Shown here in pieces: positions 62,563 through 64,000 of a DNA stretch of 64,000 nucleotides. The stretch's first letter is position 1; each line of letters starts with the position of its first letter. Made by a program: the position numbers and the translations under genes. This stretch comes from Cyclobacterium xiamenense (GTDB taxonomy: Bacteria > Bacteroidota > Bacteroidia > Cytophagales > Cyclobacteriaceae), in the NCBI RefSeq assembly GCF_009467825.1, contig NZ_WIOK01000009.1, positions 1 to 64,000 of the forward strand, read 5' to 3'. Below the pieces are notes generated by a model. That model searched no databases and was not told the DNA's origin. It saw nothing but the letters and a program-made list of their open reading frames with translations.

Positions 62563-64000
62563 ATGGATATTTTAACCTGGACCTATATTTTGGTAGGCTT
62601 GTCTTTTGCCCTGTACATAGGCATTGCCATTTACACGCGCGCAGGGTCCACGAAAGAATTTTATACCGCAGGCGGCGGTGTCTCACCATTGGCCAACGGA
62701 ATGGCTACAGCGGCCGACTGGATGTCGGCGGCATCTTTTATTTCGATGGCGGGGATCATTGCTTTCTCCGGCTACGATGGCTCCGTGTACCTGATGGGCT
62801 GGACCGGTGGCTACGTTTTATTGGCCCTTTTGCTGGCTCCCTACCTGCGCAAGTTCGGAAAATTTACGGTCCCGGACTTTGTAGGCGATCGGTATTACAG
62901 CAACAAAGCCCGCGTCGTGGCGGTGTTTTGCGCCTTGTTTATCTCGTTTACCTATGTGGCGGGACAAATGCGCGGGGTCGGAATTGTATTTTCCAGGTAC
63001 CTGGAAGTAGACATCGAAAAGGGCGTGATCATCGGGATGACCATCGTGTTTTTCTATGCGGTATTGGGGGGCATGAAGGGCATCACGTATACCCAGGTGG
63101 CACAATACTGCGTATTGATTTTTGCCTTTATGGTCCCTGCCATTTTTATTTCCATTCAGCTCACGGGAAATCCCGTGCCGCAGCTTGGTCTTGGAGGAAC
63201 GGTGCAGGACGGCAGCTACCTGCTGGATAAGCTGGATGGTATCTTGGTGGATTTGGGTTTTCACCAGTACACAGCGGGGAGAAAGTCGGTAGTGGATATT
63301 TTTGCGATCACTCTCGCGCTGATGGTCGGTACGGCCGGATTGCCTCACGTCATCGTTCGGTTTTTTACCGTGCCCCGGGTAAAGGATGCGCGGCTTTCGG
63401 CGGGTTATGCGTTGGTTTTCATTGCCATTCTGTACACGACGGCCCCAGCAGTGGCCGCCTTCGGGATTTACAATGCCATCGATACAGTAGCCGGGCAACC
63501 GGTGGATCAATTACCGGATTGGGTGGGAAATTGGCAAAAGACAAACCTGATTGTGGTGGATGACGTGAATCAGGACGGGGTGGTACAATACCTGGCCGAT
63601 CCCGAAAAGAACGAACTTACCGTGGACAAAGATATCATGGTCCTGGCGGCCCCGGAAATCGCCGAGTTGCCCAATTGGGTGGTGGGGCTGGTGGCGGCCG
63701 GAGGCATGGCTGCGGCCTTATCCACGGCAGCAGGATTGCTTCTGGTTATTTCTACTTCCGTTTCCCGTGATTTGTTTCGAACGTTTGTTCCTCAGATGAC
63801 GGAAAAAACGGAATTGATTATTGCCCGGGTATCTGCTGCAGTGGCAGTGGTCATCGCTGGTTATTTTGGCATCAATCCCCCCGGATTTGTGGCGGAGGTA
63901 GTGGCGTTTGCTTTTGGGCTGGCAGCGGCTTCGTTTTTTCCAGTAATCATCATGGGTATTTTCTCTACCCGAATGAACAAGGAAGGAGCCATTGCGGGAA
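62563..64000 (+). CDS. Sodium:solute symporter (SSS family), partial
   Basis: Starts at the ATG at 62563 and runs off the right end of the window (479 codons seen), so the C-terminus is missing. Several membrane segments, with FYTAGGGVSPLANGMATAA and ADWMSAASFISMAGIIAF at the front, then FTYVAGQMRGVGIVFSRYL, ALMVGTAGLPHVIVRFFTVP and AAGGMAAALSTAAGLLLVIS. This is the ActP/DUF4212-partnered group of SSS transporters. It imports a small organic acid with sodium; the exact solute is not predictable. An insertion of about 60 hydrophilic residues lies near residue 305. Confidence 0.92.
   Translation, partial: MDILTWTYILVGLSFALYIGIAIYTRAGSTKEFYTAGGGVSPLANGMATAADWMSAASFISMAGIIAFSGYDGSVYLMGWTGGYVLLALLLAPYLRKFGKFTVPDFVGDRYYSNKARVVAVFCALFISFTYVAGQMRGVGIVFSRYLEVDIEKGVIIGMTIVFFYAVLGGMKGITYTQVAQYCVLIFAFMVPAIFISIQLTGNPVPQLGLGGTVQDGSYLLDKLDGILVDLGFHQYTAGRKSVVDIFAITLALMVGTAGLPHVIVRFFTVPRVKDARLSAGYALVFIAILYTTAPAVAAFGIYNAIDTVAGQPVDQLPDWVGNWQKTNLIVVDDVNQDGVVQYLADPEKNELTVDKDIMVLAAPEIAELPNWVVGLVAAGGMAAALSTAAGLLLVISTSVSRDLFRTFVPQMTEKTELIIARVSAAVAVVIAGYFGINPPGFVAEVVAFAFGLAAASFFPVIIMGIFSTRMNKEGAIAG

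Overview
The window is a 64-kb stretch of a Bacteroidota chromosome, most likely from the Cytophagales or a related order. I cannot name the genus. The evidence is a surface protein with a gliding-motility/T9SS type B C-terminal domain and SprB-like and PKD repeats, a SecA of about 1,126 residues, an IleS of about 1,124 residues, an Ig-like lipoprotein next to a methyltransferase and mnmG, and Bacteroidota-type lipoproteins. GC content looks moderate. I found no rRNA, tRNA, complete insertion sequence or CRISPR array.

Layout. 0.1-7.2 kb is a tightly overlapping five-gene operon on the minus strand: Vsr-type endonuclease, C5-cytosine methyltransferase, GHKL/paraMORC ATPase, Z1-domain SF2 helicase-like ATPase and a DUF4420 PD-(D/E)XK nuclease. 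It is a predicted restriction-modification/phage-defence system. 7.7-8.8 kb is an array of about 100-bp palindromic CACAGATT repeats with a GxxExxY nuclease-like gene inside one unit. 8.8-17 kb holds secreted hydrolases (CocE/NonD peptidase-like, a fasciclin lipoprotein, metallophosphoesterases, an amidohydrolase, an alkaline-phosphatase-superfamily protein). 17-24 kb is a fatty-acid beta-oxidation locus (MarR regulator, FadB-type fusion, thiolase, acyl-CoA dehydrogenase, DinB) with a tandem duplication covering the fadB start region. 24.1-24.8 kb is the largest gene-free gap and has a cluster of DnaA-box-like motifs. 24.8-31.4 kb is a seven-gene operon including mnmG, ybeY and exonuclease III, with two perfect parS-like 16-mers between mnmG and ybeY. 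The parS sites, mnmG and the DnaA boxes suggest that the replication origin is in or near this window, although gene strands do not switch there.

31-49 kb is mainly housekeeping (comF, S1/P1 nuclease, M20 peptidase, secA, dapF, lspA, ileS), interrupted by a frameshifted T9SS surface protein at 41-44.5 kb. 49-58.8 kb is a minus-strand sugar locus: IlvD/Edd dehydratase, SDR, RhaEW-like aldolase/dehydrogenase, RhaI-type isomerase, FGGY kinase, secreted esterase and a GH140-like apiosidase. It fits use of L-rhamnose and pectin (RG-II) side chains, with enzymes for both a phosphorylated and possibly a non-phosphorylated route. The final 5 kb, on the plus strand, has a GMC oxidoreductase, a PnuC/NadR-like nicotinamide riboside salvage pair, and a DUF4212 plus sodium:solute symporter pair whose large subunit runs off the window.
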